From assembly GCF_944381005.1 (NCBI RefSeq), contig NZ_CALWJM010000019.1, forward strand, positions 1 through 33,360: DNA of 33,360 nucleotides. Direction: 5' to 3'. The notes under the pieces were generated by a model, which had not been told where the DNA came from, ran no database searches, and was given only the letters and a program-made list of their open reading frames with translations. Below are positions 22,796 to 31,200 of this stretch, piece after piece. Numbering within the stretch: the stretch's first letter is position 1; each line of letters begins with the position of its first letter. The position numbers and the translations under genes were made by a program. The stretch is from an uncultured Butyricicoccus sp. Its GTDB lineage: Bacteria; Bacillota; Clostridia; Oscillospirales; Butyricicoccaceae.

Positions 22796-23353
22796 TTAAC
22801 CTTCTTGGCTACCCACTTTTTGTTCTTTCAGCACCCTATACAGGGTAGTTTTACTGACACCTGTAAGAGCAGTGATCTGGCTGATGGTACAGGCGTCACT
22901 TTTATAAAGTTCTATTGCCTGTTCAATTTCTTTGCTCTTTATGGCTGGTCTACCCACTCTGCCCTCAGCACAAGCCTTCCTGTAACCTGCTACTTGCTTT
23001 TTCTTCTGGAAAAGCACATACAGGCGGGTAAACTCAGTAAGACTTTCAAGGTATTCTTCACCAGATAGGAATGGTTCTTCAACACTACATAGTGAAATCT
23101 GCTTGTCAGTCAGTTTTTGAAATACATTTATCAAATTCATCAAATCATCTGCCAAATCTGCTACTGACCTGATAATTAGCTTATCTCCTACACTCAAACT
23201 CTCCAAAAGTTTGCAAAATTCAGTCCTGTTATTATCTTGGTCAAAGACCAGCTGGTCATCTGTAAGTTCCAACTTTTGAATGAGTTGAAAAACTGATGTG
23301 TTATTGTGGTTTTCTACACCATCACCATTTTCCATAATATAAGCCCAAACCAT
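22796..23353 (-). CDS. Resolvase-like DNA-binding protein lacking the serine active site
   Basis: A 185-residue protein aligned end to end with serine resolvases but catalytically degenerate. The core NNRTEFCKLLESLSVGD-like segment and the E-helix region are recognisable, and the C-terminal helix-turn-helix is intact (GRPAIKS, then TISQITALTGVSKTTLYRVL). At the N-terminus, where resolvases read YxRVS with the nucleophile Ser, it reads YIMEN; the DRLxR motif that supplies two catalytic Arg reads ADLADD. It therefore probably binds DNA without cutting it. AGGGGG lies before the ATG at 23353. The gene-free inverted-repeat block starts directly upstream. Confidence 0.75.
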   Translation of the reverse strand: MVWAYIMENGDGVENHNNTSVFQLIQKLELTDDQLVFDQDNNRTEFCKLLESLSVGDKLIIRSVADLADDLMNLINVFQKLTDKQISLCSVEEPFLSGEEYLESLTEFTRLYVLFQKKKQVAGYRKACAEGRVGRPAIKSKEIEQAIELYKSDACTISQITALTGVSKTTLYRVLKEQKVGSQEG

Positions 23354-23378
23354 AGGCTACCCCCTCTCCTGTTTTTCA

Positions 23379-23407
23379 AGGGAATGTGGGAAGTTCCCGC
23401 ATTCCCT
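23379..23407. repeat. Inverted repeat A
   Basis: AGGGAATGTGGGAA (23379-23392) and TTCCCGCATTCCCT (23394-23407), one mismatch, one-base centre. Confidence 0.85.
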
Positions 23408-23446
23408 ACACATTCCATATTGTATCAAAATCCCTTGACATTTTGG

Positions 23447-23483
23447 ATTTATGACCATAATTTAAGGGGTTTTGGTCATAAAT
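23447..23483. repeat. Inverted repeat B
   Basis: ATTTATGACC (23447-23456) and GGTCATAAAT (23474-23483), perfect 10-base arms. Confidence 0.85.
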
Positions 23484-23589
23484 AAAATTATTTGCTGATT
23501 TTTTGCATCTAATTATTTCTGCACCATAAAATATAGGTAAATTGCAATTTAGATGCTCAAAAAACAAATATTTTCGACCTAATTCTCTT

Positions 23590-23624
23590 GTGATTGCGGG
23601 AATAATTTAAATTCCCGCAATCAC
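23590..23624. repeat. Inverted repeat C
   Basis: GTGATTGCGGGAAT (23590-23603) and ATTCCCGCAATCAC (23611-23624), perfect 14-base arms around AATTTAA. Confidence 0.9.
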
Positions 23625-23628
23625 CCCA

Positions 23629-23658
23629 TTTTGGTCATAATTCGATTTATGACCAAAA
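23629..23658. repeat. Inverted repeat D
   Basis: TTTTGGTCATAA (23629-23640) and TTATGACCAAAA (23647-23658), perfect 12-base arms; shares its core with repeat B. Confidence 0.9.
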
Positions 23659-23770
23659 CCCAAAGGGAATTTGATACTTTCCCGTAACCCATCAGGGAAA
23701 AGGGGAGGGTCTACACTCCAAAGGATAACAGAACCATCCCCCAATCCCATAAGAATTTTTACACCACCCA

Positions 23771-24085
23771 CTAAGTACCTGAGCGTAAAAATTTAATCTG
23801 CACTTTGAAGCACTCTGTCATGAAATTTTCAAACTCCAAATACTCAATTTTGTCCTTGCATATCTGACTGGGTGAGTAAATCAGCAGCGTGTCAAACCTT
23901 GCTTTTGCGTCAATCACCTTGACTTCACGCAAAATATCCCTTGCTCCACCAAAGGTGATAACACAATCCATTACCTCAATCCCTGATTTCCAAGCCTGCA
24001 TAGCAAGTTGGCAGGCTTGATAAACTGCTGTTCTGATACCACTTTTATCACTCTTGACTTTCAATGCGATTACCGCTTTTTCCAT
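23771..24085 (-). CDS. Small protein resembling a degenerate resolvase catalytic domain
   Basis: A 104-residue protein without a known name. Its outline follows the N-terminal domain of serine recombinases: a first strand (AVIALKVKSDK), a long helix (AVYQACQLAMQAWKSG), a strand (EVMDCVITFGG), then RFDTLLIYSPSQICKDKIE where a resolvase would read FDVLLVYxLDRLGR, and a last helix plus strand (FENFMTECFKVQIKFL). The catalytic YxRVS and DRLxR signatures are not conserved and there is no DNA-binding domain. AGGTGG before the ATG at 24085 is preferred to the GTG at 24094. It stands directly upstream of the inverted-repeat block, downstream of the primase gene. The assignment is tentative. Confidence 0.55.
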   Translation of the reverse strand: MEKAVIALKVKSDKSGIRTAVYQACQLAMQAWKSGIEVMDCVITFGGARDILREVKVIDAKARFDTLLIYSPSQICKDKIEYLEFENFMTECFKVQIKFLRSGT

Positions 24086-24249
24086 AAACACCACCTACTT
24101 TTTCTTAGTCTTTCATCCTTAACCATCTACCCAATATAAAAATTACTGTCCTACATTTCCTATAACTGTCTGTTTCTTTTCCATTTATGTCCTTCTTTTT
24201 TTTGAGCGAAAAGAACAAATAGTGGGTAGTACTGCTGCTGACAAAGCTA
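24086..24249. other. Short gap, no gene seen
   Basis: Between the primase terminator and the small resolvase-like gene. It contains one inverted copy of the GTGGGT/GAACAAA repeat; no clear promoter is visible. Confidence 0.4.
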
Positions 24250-24277
24250 AACCCCGTGCCGGTGTCGGCACGGGGTT
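24250..24277 (-). terminator. Intrinsic terminator of the primase gene
   Basis: AACCCCGTGCC (24250-24260) pairs with GGCACGGGGTT (24267-24277); on the minus strand only three T follow. It lies 27 bases beyond the primase stop codon. Confidence 0.7.
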
Positions 24278-24303
24278 ACTGTTGAATATACATTTTCAAA
24301 ACC

Positions 24304-26277
24304 TCAACTCTGACTCCAGATCTCCTTGACCTTTTCCAGATCACTTGCAGATATAGTAGAACCACCCATTTTCTCAAACAGGTAATTTACTTTTGCCATA
24401 AAATCAGGTTTCTTTATGGGCATCAGGTGGTATTCGATACACCAATCACAATAATTTTCATACATACTGCCTTTATCGTGAAATTGACACTCAGACTTGA
24501 TATTTTGAATAAACCAACCTTTGGAATTATTGAAATAAGCGTATTTCAGGGTTTCATAAGTCAGCCCTACACTACCCCCACCAAGTAACTTCTTTTTGTC
24601 TTTGGCGAACTGCTGCTGAGTTTTCTCCTCCATACCAGCATAGAGAACACCCATTTCACTTAGGCGTACACCCACAAAATACTCTACACCACTCTTTTTC
24701 TTCTCAAAGGTCTTAGTTATCTCCTCATAGAATTTGTTACGGATGCTGGGCTTAAAAGAATTGTCTTTACACCAGTTTTTATAAACTACAAACAGCATTT
24801 TGGTCTGTATTCTATCAGTTGAATTTTCACTTTTTTCCAAACAATCCTCAACAAACTGCTGGGTGATATCCATTTCTTTTCTATACTCACCCTTATAGGC
24901 CTGCATACTTTCGGTCTCAAAAATCTCTTTTTCCTCTAAGACCAAGGACAACCCCTGCAGCATCCAGTTGAAAATCCCTGCTTTTTCTTGCTCCAACTTA
25001 CTTTTTAGGGTGGGGTCTTTTTGAGTAATGACCTGCTCAAACGGGAATAGGCGTAACCTACCCCAAGCTGCTGTATCCCTGGGTGGAATATATGGCCTAA
25101 AATTACTGTCAATGAAGATAAGGCCAATCATTTTGAACTTATCCATACTGGTGCTGTAATTATTTCTGACACTTATGGTGGTCTCACCAGTCAGGGCCTT
25201 AACCCTACCTGTATCCAACTTATCATTCTCACTTGCTTCTGAGGTAGTAATCATAAGGGTTTCCCTGAAATCATACATCTCTGGTCCACGGGTTTTATCT
25301 TTGTTGGTCTGCATTAAAAGAGAATTATCTACGGACGCTCCATACTCGCCCAGAACATCGACCAAGATATTGAGTACAGTGGTCTTGCCCGTATCTTTGG
25401 GTCCAATCAGCAGCATCAGCACCTTTTTTGCTGGTAACTGCTCTTTTGCCAGACACAAACCCACTGCTTTCTGAAATTCACGCCTGACGGCTTTATCGGG
25501 TAGTAATCTCTCCATCATCCCTGTAAACTCAGGACAGGTGGCGTCAGGATCATACGCACACCCAGTAATTTTGTGCTGATTGTAAGTAGGTGAGTGAGGG
25601 AGGATCTGCTTTGTGGTAAGGTCAAGAACTCCATTTTTCATATTGATATATGGACTTTCATAGTACCCAAGCAGGTCATTTCCTACATCCATACCCTTGT
25701 ACTTCTTCAACACATCTTTTGCGTGTGCTACTGACACATACCTTTTGCTGGAGGTCAACAGTTTTAGGGCTGATTTCTCAAATTCATCCATTTTCTTGTC
25801 GTCAGTCATAACAGCCTGCTCCACAATCCAGCGGAATACAGAATGTTCTACCAACCCCAATATTTCTGTAATATAGTCAATTAAAAGTTCAGGGTCCATA
25901 CATCCCACATATCTGTTTTCTCTCCAAATATAGAACAGTCCAAACTTACTACTGTATTTCAACTGCTTTCCTGAAACACGTTTTATAATTGAAGTCCACC
26001 CATTGACATTGTTATCTTCTTTGTGAAGGTCGGGGATATATAGAATACTCTCTTCCTCATACTTTTTTATGTACTCCCCAAGGATGGCTTTTAACTCTGG
26101 GTCCTTAATAAGTGGCGTATTTTTATCGTAAAGCCAGATTTTGATTAACTTAAACTGAGCCCTGTTGTTTTCAAATAAGGTTACTGGTGGGGCTGTTATT
26201 TCAACGGTGTTATCTGTGGAGACAACTATCTCCGTTGGTGTATTATCAACAACAAAAAGAAAAAGGCATGATTTCAT
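24304..26277 (-). CDS. P4-type primase/SF3 helicase, 5' end probably truncated
   Basis: A 657-codon frame with the phage/plasmid primase P4 C-terminal architecture. A D5-type region (residues about 205-260, YINMKNGVLDL) precedes an SF3 helicase: Walker A GPKDTGKTT (292-300), Walker B ITTSEASEN near residue 343, motif C IGLIFIDSN near residue 388 and the WGRLRLFPF segment near residue 405. Such proteins unwind and prime at the origin of satellites, plasmids and integrative elements. The start ATG at 26277 lies inside a terminator hairpin, lacks any SD, and no primase (Prim-Pol) domain is present at the N-terminus. The 5' part has probably been removed at the junction with the parA module, so activity is uncertain. 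Confidence 0.8.
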   Translation of the reverse strand: MKSCLFLFVVDNTPTEIVVSTDNTVEITAPPVTLFENNRAQFKLIKIWLYDKNTPLIKDPELKAILGEYIKKYEEESILYIPDLHKEDNNVNGWTSIIKRVSGKQLKYSSKFGLFYIWRENRYVGCMDPELLIDYITEILGLVEHSVFRWIVEQAVMTDDKKMDEFEKSALKLLTSSKRYVSVAHAKDVLKKYKGMDVGNDLLGYYESPYINMKNGVLDLTTKQILPHSPTYNQHKITGCAYDPDATCPEFTGMMERLLPDKAVRREFQKAVGLCLAKEQLPAKKVLMLLIGPKDTGKTTVLNILVDVLGEYGASVDNSLLMQTNKDKTRGPEMYDFRETLMITTSEASENDKLDTGRVKALTGETTISVRNNYSTSMDKFKMIGLIFIDSNFRPYIPPRDTAAWGRLRLFPFEQVITQKDPTLKSKLEQEKAGIFNWMLQGLSLVLEEKEIFETESMQAYKGEYRKEMDITQQFVEDCLEKSENSTDRIQTKMLFVVYKNWCKDNSFKPSIRNKFYEEITKTFEKKKSGVEYFVGVRLSEMGVLYAGMEEKTQQQFAKDKKKLLGGGSVGLTYETLKYAYFNNSKGWFIQNIKSECQFHDKGSMYENYCDWCIEYHLMPIKKPDFMAKVNYLFEKMGGSTISASDLEKVKEIWSQS

Positions 26278-26286
26278 GCTTTTTTT
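26261..26286. terminator. Hairpin at the junction of the two modules
   Basis: GCATGA (26266-26271) pairs with TCATGC (26274-26279), extended by AAAAG/TTTTT, with a seven-T run on the plus strand. It separates the truncated primase from parA and contains the primase frame's first ATG. Confidence 0.65.
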
Positions 26287-26314
26287 GTTGAAAGAAGAAA
26301 GGAAGTTGATTTTT

Positions 26315-27082
26315 ATGAAAGTGATTGCGATTGCAAATCAAAAGGGTGGTGTCGGAAAAACTTGTACAGCAGTGAACTTAGCGGCAGGACTTGTGCGAAA
26401 CAATCGCAAAGTGTTATTGGTAGATGCGGATCCGCAAGGGGATTCTACCAAGAGTCTAGGTTGGGAGCCAGATGAATTAGACTACACGTTAACTGACTTA
26501 TTGCAAGCAACTATCGCCGGTGTGGAGAATAAGCAAGACGTTATTTTACACCATGCAGAGGGGATAGATATTATCCCCTCAAACATAGCGATGTCGAGTA
26601 TGGAGATTTCTCTCGTCAATACCATGTGCAGAGAAAATGTCTTACGCTCGGCATTGCAGGAATTTAAAGACGCTTATGACTACATACTAATAGATTGTAT
26701 GCCGTCATTGGGTATTCTGACAATCAATTCATTGGTTGCAGCCAATAGCGTCTTAATTCCTGTTCAAACCCAATACTTATCTGCAAAGGGTATGCAACAA
26801 TTATTGCACACAATTCATCGTGTGCGCAAACAAATCAATCCCCGTTTAGAGGTTGAGGGAATTTTGCCAACCATGGTAGATAATCGAACCAATTTAACAA
26901 AAGCAATTCGGGATGTTCTGATGCAACAATATCAGCCCAAGCTCTTATCGGTTGAAATCCCGCGCTCAATTCAAGCCGCAGAATCTACTGCGCAGGGGTG
27001 CAGTGTTTTTAAAAGTGCCCCTCATGGGCAGATAGCGGCTGCATATGCAAAATTGTCAAGGGAGATTATAAGCCATGAGTAA
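26315..27082 (+). CDS. parA: ParA family partition ATPase (Soj-like)
   Basis: A 255-residue P-loop ATPase for segregation of plasmids or integrative elements. The deviant Walker A motif KGGVGKT is at residues 10-16, the A' motif VDADPQGD near residue 38, and the Walker B-like YILIDCMPSLG near residue 122. It would form a nucleoid-bound ATP gradient that moves the ParB-bound element. The ATG at 26315 has AAAGGAAG 9 bases upstream; a longer frame from 26165 overlaps the primase gene and is rejected. It overlaps parB by eight bases. Common as the first gene of clostridial conjugative elements. Confidence 0.93.
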   Translation: MKVIAIANQKGGVGKTCTAVNLAAGLVRNNRKVLLVDADPQGDSTKSLGWEPDELDYTLTDLLQATIAGVENKQDVILHHAEGIDIIPSNIAMSSMEISLVNTMCRENVLRSALQEFKDAYDYILIDCMPSLGILTINSLVAANSVLIPVQTQYLSAKGMQQLLHTIHRVRKQINPRLEVEGILPTMVDNRTNLTKAIRDVLMQQYQPKLLSVEIPRSIQAAESTAQGCSVFKSAPHGQIAAAYAKLSREIISHE

Positions 27083-28004
27083 ATTTGATATGAAGTTTAC
27101 CTCATATGATGACATTTTTAAGTCAGAGGAAACGCGGCAAGAAGAAGCCTTAGAACGTGTGCAAGAGTTACCTGTAGAGCAGTTTCATAACTTTCAATGC
27201 CACCCGTTTCAAATCAGGCAAGATGAGGAAATGCAGAATCTTGTGGAGAGTATCACGACATATGGTGTACTGACTCCAATCCTTGCAAGACCATTAAAAG
27301 AAGAAAATCAATATGAAATTGTATCAGGGCATCGCAGAGTTCATGCCTGTAAGTTAGCAGGGATTGAAAAAGTGCCTGTGCTGGTGCGAGATTTGACAGA
27401 TGATGAAGCGACCATCTTAATGGTGGATTCTAATCTGCAAAGAGAACATTTGCTATACAGTGAAAAAGCATGGGCATATCGCATGAAATTAGAAGCGATG
27501 AAACGACAAGGAAAAAGAACAGATTTAACTTGTGTGCAAGTTGCGCACAAGTCTGCGATAGGCAAAAAATCTAGTGAACTTTTAGGAGAGCAGGTAGGAG
27601 AAAGTAAAGATCAAATTAGAAGATATATTCGTTTAACCTACTTGAATCCTGACTTATTGGACTACGCCGACAAAGGAAAATTGGCATTTAATGCAGCGGT
27701 AGAAGTATCTTATCTCACGCCAGAGGAACAATGTTGGCTTTGTGACTTGATGGAGCAAGATGATGCCGCGCCCTCTTTGAAGCAGGCATCGCGTATGAAG
27801 CAATTCAGCAAAGAAGGAAAGTTATCTCTTGAAGTCATAGAGGCTATTTTGTCAGAAGAAAAGCCTGTGGAAGCAAAAGTAACTTTGAAAGGAGATAAGC
27901 TGAGAAAATACTTTCCTAAAAGCTACACCCCTCGTCAAATGGAAGAAACCATTGTAAAACTTTTGGAGAATTGGTATAAGCGGCAGCATGAGAAAGAGCG
28001 ATGA
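27075..28004 (+). CDS. parB: ParB family partition protein
   Basis: A 309-residue DNA-binding partner of ParA. The N-terminal ParB/CTPase domain (residues about 30-115) shows HPFQIRQDEEMQNLVESI, the GHRRVHACKLAG box (family GERRxRA) and VPVLVRDLTDDEA with NLQREH. The central HTH region spans about 150-230, with the segment SELLGEQVGESKDQIRRYIRL. The C-terminus (about 240-309) is a dimerisation or accessory region. SD AGGGAG lies in the end of parA, and the reading frames overlap by eight bases, so the two are co-translated. No canonical chromosomal parS palindrome is seen nearby; the element-specific site is unknown. Confidence 0.92.
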   Translation: MSKFDMKFTSYDDIFKSEETRQEEALERVQELPVEQFHNFQCHPFQIRQDEEMQNLVESITTYGVLTPILARPLKEENQYEIVSGHRRVHACKLAGIEKVPVLVRDLTDDEATILMVDSNLQREHLLYSEKAWAYRMKLEAMKRQGKRTDLTCVQVAHKSAIGKKSSELLGEQVGESKDQIRRYIRLTYLNPDLLDYADKGKLAFNAAVEVSYLTPEEQCWLCDLMEQDDAAPSLKQASRMKQFSKEGKLSLEVIEAILSEEKPVEAKVTLKGDKLRKYFPKSYTPRQMEETIVKLLENWYKRQHEKER

Positions 28005-28025
28005 CACTGGGGGAAGTGCACCCTT

Positions 28026-28055
28026 TTGGAGGTCCCATGGTTCCCCCCTTATAAT
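28026..28055 (+). promoter_or_regulatory. Possible promoter of the large helicase gene
   Basis: TTGGAG (28026-28031), 18-base spacer, TATAAT (28050-28055), in a C-rich stretch after parB where GGGGGAA (28009-28015) can pair with TTCCCCC (28041-28047). Confidence 0.45.
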
Positions 28056-28067
28056 CCCCCTTCCAAC

Positions 28068-28115
28068 TAAGCCGTATAAAGAATATATTACTAAGCTCTA
28101 TAAAGAAGTTATTAC
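28068..28115 (+). repeat. Tandem 24-base direct repeat
   Basis: Two adjacent units, 28068-28091 and 28092-28115, match at about 20 of 24 positions; both begin TAAGC and contain TATAAAGAA and TTATTAC-like ends. They lie in the leader of the large gene, just downstream of parB, and could be a ParB-binding or other control site. Confidence 0.6.
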
Positions 28116-28130
28116 GATGCCGGAAAAAGA

Positions 28131-28165
28131 ACCTTGCCGCAATCGTTTCACTCTTTCGGCAAGGT
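28131..28165 (+). promoter_or_regulatory. Leader hairpin of the large helicase gene
   Basis: ACCTTGCCG (28131-28139) pairs with CGGCAAGGT (28157-28165) over a 17-base loop, 36 bases before the start codon. There is no T tract, so it is not a terminator. Confidence 0.55.
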
Positions 28166-28200
28166 AAAGAGAAGCGAAGAATCGTGCAGCGAGGTGTTCT

Positions 28201-31200
28201 ATGAGAAGCAAGGCACAGCGATTGGAAGCATTGTTCACGTCTAAGTTATCACAAATTTCTAGTGGAAAGACGGAATGGACCAATTTTCTAAAAACGGCTG
28301 CAAGAATGTACAAATATGATTTTGCAGACCAAGTTTTGATTTATGCCCAGCGTCCGCAAGCTATCGCTTGTGCATCTTTTGAATTTTGGAATTTGAGAAT
28401 GAGCCGTTGGGTTAATCGTGGCGCCAAGGGGATTGCGCTGTTTGAACACAACATCCAATATCCAAGGCTGACATATGTTTTTGAACTTGCAGATACCCAT
28501 GCAGAACGCAATCGACCAGAGCCTTATCTGTGGCAGATGCAGGCAGAGCATTATGCGGGAGTTCAAAGGATATTATCAGAACAAATGCATATAGATTTTT
28601 CCAAAGAACAAATGGAAGATGTTTTATTTACCACTGCGATTTTGGCAGTAGAGGAGCAGATTTCCATTTATCTGGAAGAATATCAAATTTCATGCAAAGG
28701 CAGTCGGGCACAAACCACATCAGAGCAGGATGCGAGCATTCTATTTCGTGACGTTATAGTGGATAGTGTGGCATATCTGTTAATGGAGCGCTGTGGATTA
28801 AATGCAGATGATTATTTCCAAGACAGTTCATTTGAAAGCATTTCGATGCATGACAGCCTGATTGCAGTATCATTTGTAGGCACAACGATTCAAGAAATTG
28901 CCAAACCAATTTTGCGCGTCATAGAACATACTGTCCGTGAGATGGATGGTCAAGGTTTATTTGATTTGAGACAAGTGCAAGAAATTGAAGCATCTGACAA
29001 ACTGGTTTATAATCAAGATAGCATACAGGATGACAATGCGCTGCAACAGCAAAGGAGTGGTGAATATGGAGATTCAGTACAAGCAGATGGGCGACTACCA
29101 GATACCCGATTTGATTCTGGAGCAGCCAGAACAAACGCTGGGGAAATACGGCGAACTGCGCAAACAGTTTCTGATGGAACACAAGTCATGGAAATATCAG
29201 TATCTGCTGATGCGATGCCAACTAGCACAGCATCTATTGGAAATCGACCAGACCGCCCGACGCAGAGAGCAGGAACTGATACAAGCAATGTGTCAGAAAA
29301 AACAAGTGAACGAAGCGCTGAAAGAAAAAGACCCGATGCAGTGGGTGAGCGAAATGAACCAGATTCGCCACGCAGCGGAGGAAATCATATTGGAGGAACT
29401 GATTCACAGCTGAATCTGTTTGGAAAAGCCGAGATGCAAAACGCCTCGGCTTTTTCTATTGCTGACAGCGAAGCACCGCAGAGCAATTATCAGATTACCA
29501 AAGATGATTTGGCATCAGGCGGAGCAAAACATAAATTTCAGAGAAATCTACAAGCAATCGCGTTGGTCAAGCAGTTACAGACAGAAAAAAGAGGGGCAAC
29601 AGCGCAAGAACAAGAAGTTTTAGCTGGATATGTAGGATGGGGCGGGTTGCCGCAAGCATTTGATTCCAATAATGAAAAATGGGCGAATGAATATGAACAG
29701 TTGAAAAAAGCGCTTTCTCCTAAAGAATATCAGGCGGCACGCGCATCCACGCTCAATGCACACTATACAAGTCCCGTGGTCATTCGTGGTATTTATCAAG
29801 CCTTAGAGCAGTTTGGATTTACAGGCGGAAAAATCTTGGAGCCGTCTTGTGGTATCGGTAATTTCTTTGGTATGTTACCCGAAAGTATGCGGCAGTCTAC
29901 CTTGTATGGCGTAGAACTTGATGAAATCACAGGACAAATTACCCGATATTTATATCCTGAAGCCAACATTCAAATTCAAGGGTTTGAAAATACCAAGTTT
30001 GAAAATAACAGTTTTGATGTTGTGGTGGGCAATGTGCCCTTTGGTTCTTATCGCGTCAATGACCCAGATTATCAGCATCTCAATTTTAGTATTCACAACT
30101 ATTTTATAGCAAAGTCTTTGGATAAGGTGAAAGATGGCGGAATAATAGCAGTTGTGACTTCCAGCTATACAATGGATCAACAGGATACTGCGGTACGCGA
30201 ATACTTGTCGCAGCGTGCAGCTTTATTGGGGGCAGTTCGATTACCCAATACTGCATTTCGCGAAAATGCAGGCACAGAGGTTGTAACAGACATTCTCTTT
30301 TTGCAAAAAGGGGCACAAAAAGAAAAGCAAGATTGGATTTCTTTGCAGGAGAACGCGCAAGGATTTATAATCAACTCGTATTTTGCAACCCATCCAGAGA
30401 TGATTTTAGGTACATTGACCACGCAGAATACACAATATGGAACGCAACAATATACTTGTGTTCCACATGAAAATATTGAATTCGACCAAGCATTATATCA
30501 GGCAATCACGCGGATACAGGGGAAAATTTCACAGCCACTTATGTCCAAGCCAACCATAGAGCATGTGGTGGAACCATCTGGGCGCAATCATAGTTTTTGT
30601 CTGCAAAAGGATAAGATTTATTATCGTGATGGCCAAACAATGCGCCTCGTTACACTGTCAGAAAAAGAATTTGCGCGGATACGCGATATGATAGCAGTAC
30701 GAGATTGTGCGAGAAACCTGATTGAAGCACAAGTGCAGAATTGTAATGATGATACCTTGCATTCGTTACAACAAGAATTATCTGTGCAGTATGATAAGTT
30801 TACCAAGCACTATGGAATTATCAACAGTCGTCCGAATCGCAGTGCATTTTCAGAAGATGCTTCTTATCCGTTGCTATGTTCGTTAGAAATTTTGGATGAC
30901 GCAGGGCAATGTAAGCGACTTTCTGATATCTTTACCAAGCGCACCATTCGACAGACCTATACACCAGACCATGCAGAAACATCGTTGGAAGCCTTGACCA
31001 TTAGTATTGGAGAACGTGCCAGAGTAGATTTGGAATGGATGTCTGAGCTATTGCACGGAAAAGCAAAAGAAGAAATCATTACCGAATTACGCGAATTGAT
31101 TTTTGAAAATCCACAAACAGAGGAATGGGAAACGGCAGACGCATATTTATCAGGCAATGTGCGCGAAAAGTTAAAAATAGCCAGAGAATATGCCGAGCAA

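Larger units (their letters stand above)
23354..23770. other. Gene-free block of inverted repeats: candidate origin or operator array
   Basis: 417 bases without a gene, AT-rich, between two resolvase-like genes. It contains four inverted repeats: 23379-23407 (14-base arms, one mismatch, single-base centre), 23447-23483 (ATTTATGACC and complement, 17 bases apart), 23590-23624 (GTGATTGCGGGAAT and complement, 7 bases apart) and 23629-23658 (TTTTGGTCATAA and complement, 6 bases apart). GGTCATAA occurs four times, twice in each orientation. The P4-type primase gene follows 530 bases further. Repeats plus AT-richness next to a replication gene suggest an origin; control of the flanking genes is the alternative. 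Confidence 0.55.
22708..24228. repeat. Dispersed ACCCACTTTTTGTTCTTT-like repeat, three copies
   Basis: Related copies lie near 22708-22726 (CCCACTTTTCGTTCTTTTC), 22811-22828 (inside the end of the resolvase-like gene) and, inverted, near 24211-24228 (AAGAACAAATAGTGGGT). Two are in gaps and one is coding. Function unknown; a shared regulator or replication protein site is possible. Confidence 0.4.

Noticed and set aside
23354..23770. Riboswitch or CRISPR in the repeat block
   Set aside because: The repeats are inverted pairs of different cores with irregular spacing, and no known aptamer pattern is recognised.
26165..26314. 50-residue N-terminal extension of ParA
   Set aside because: It overlaps the primase gene and the terminator hairpin; ParA proteins start just before the KGGVGKT motif, as from 26315.
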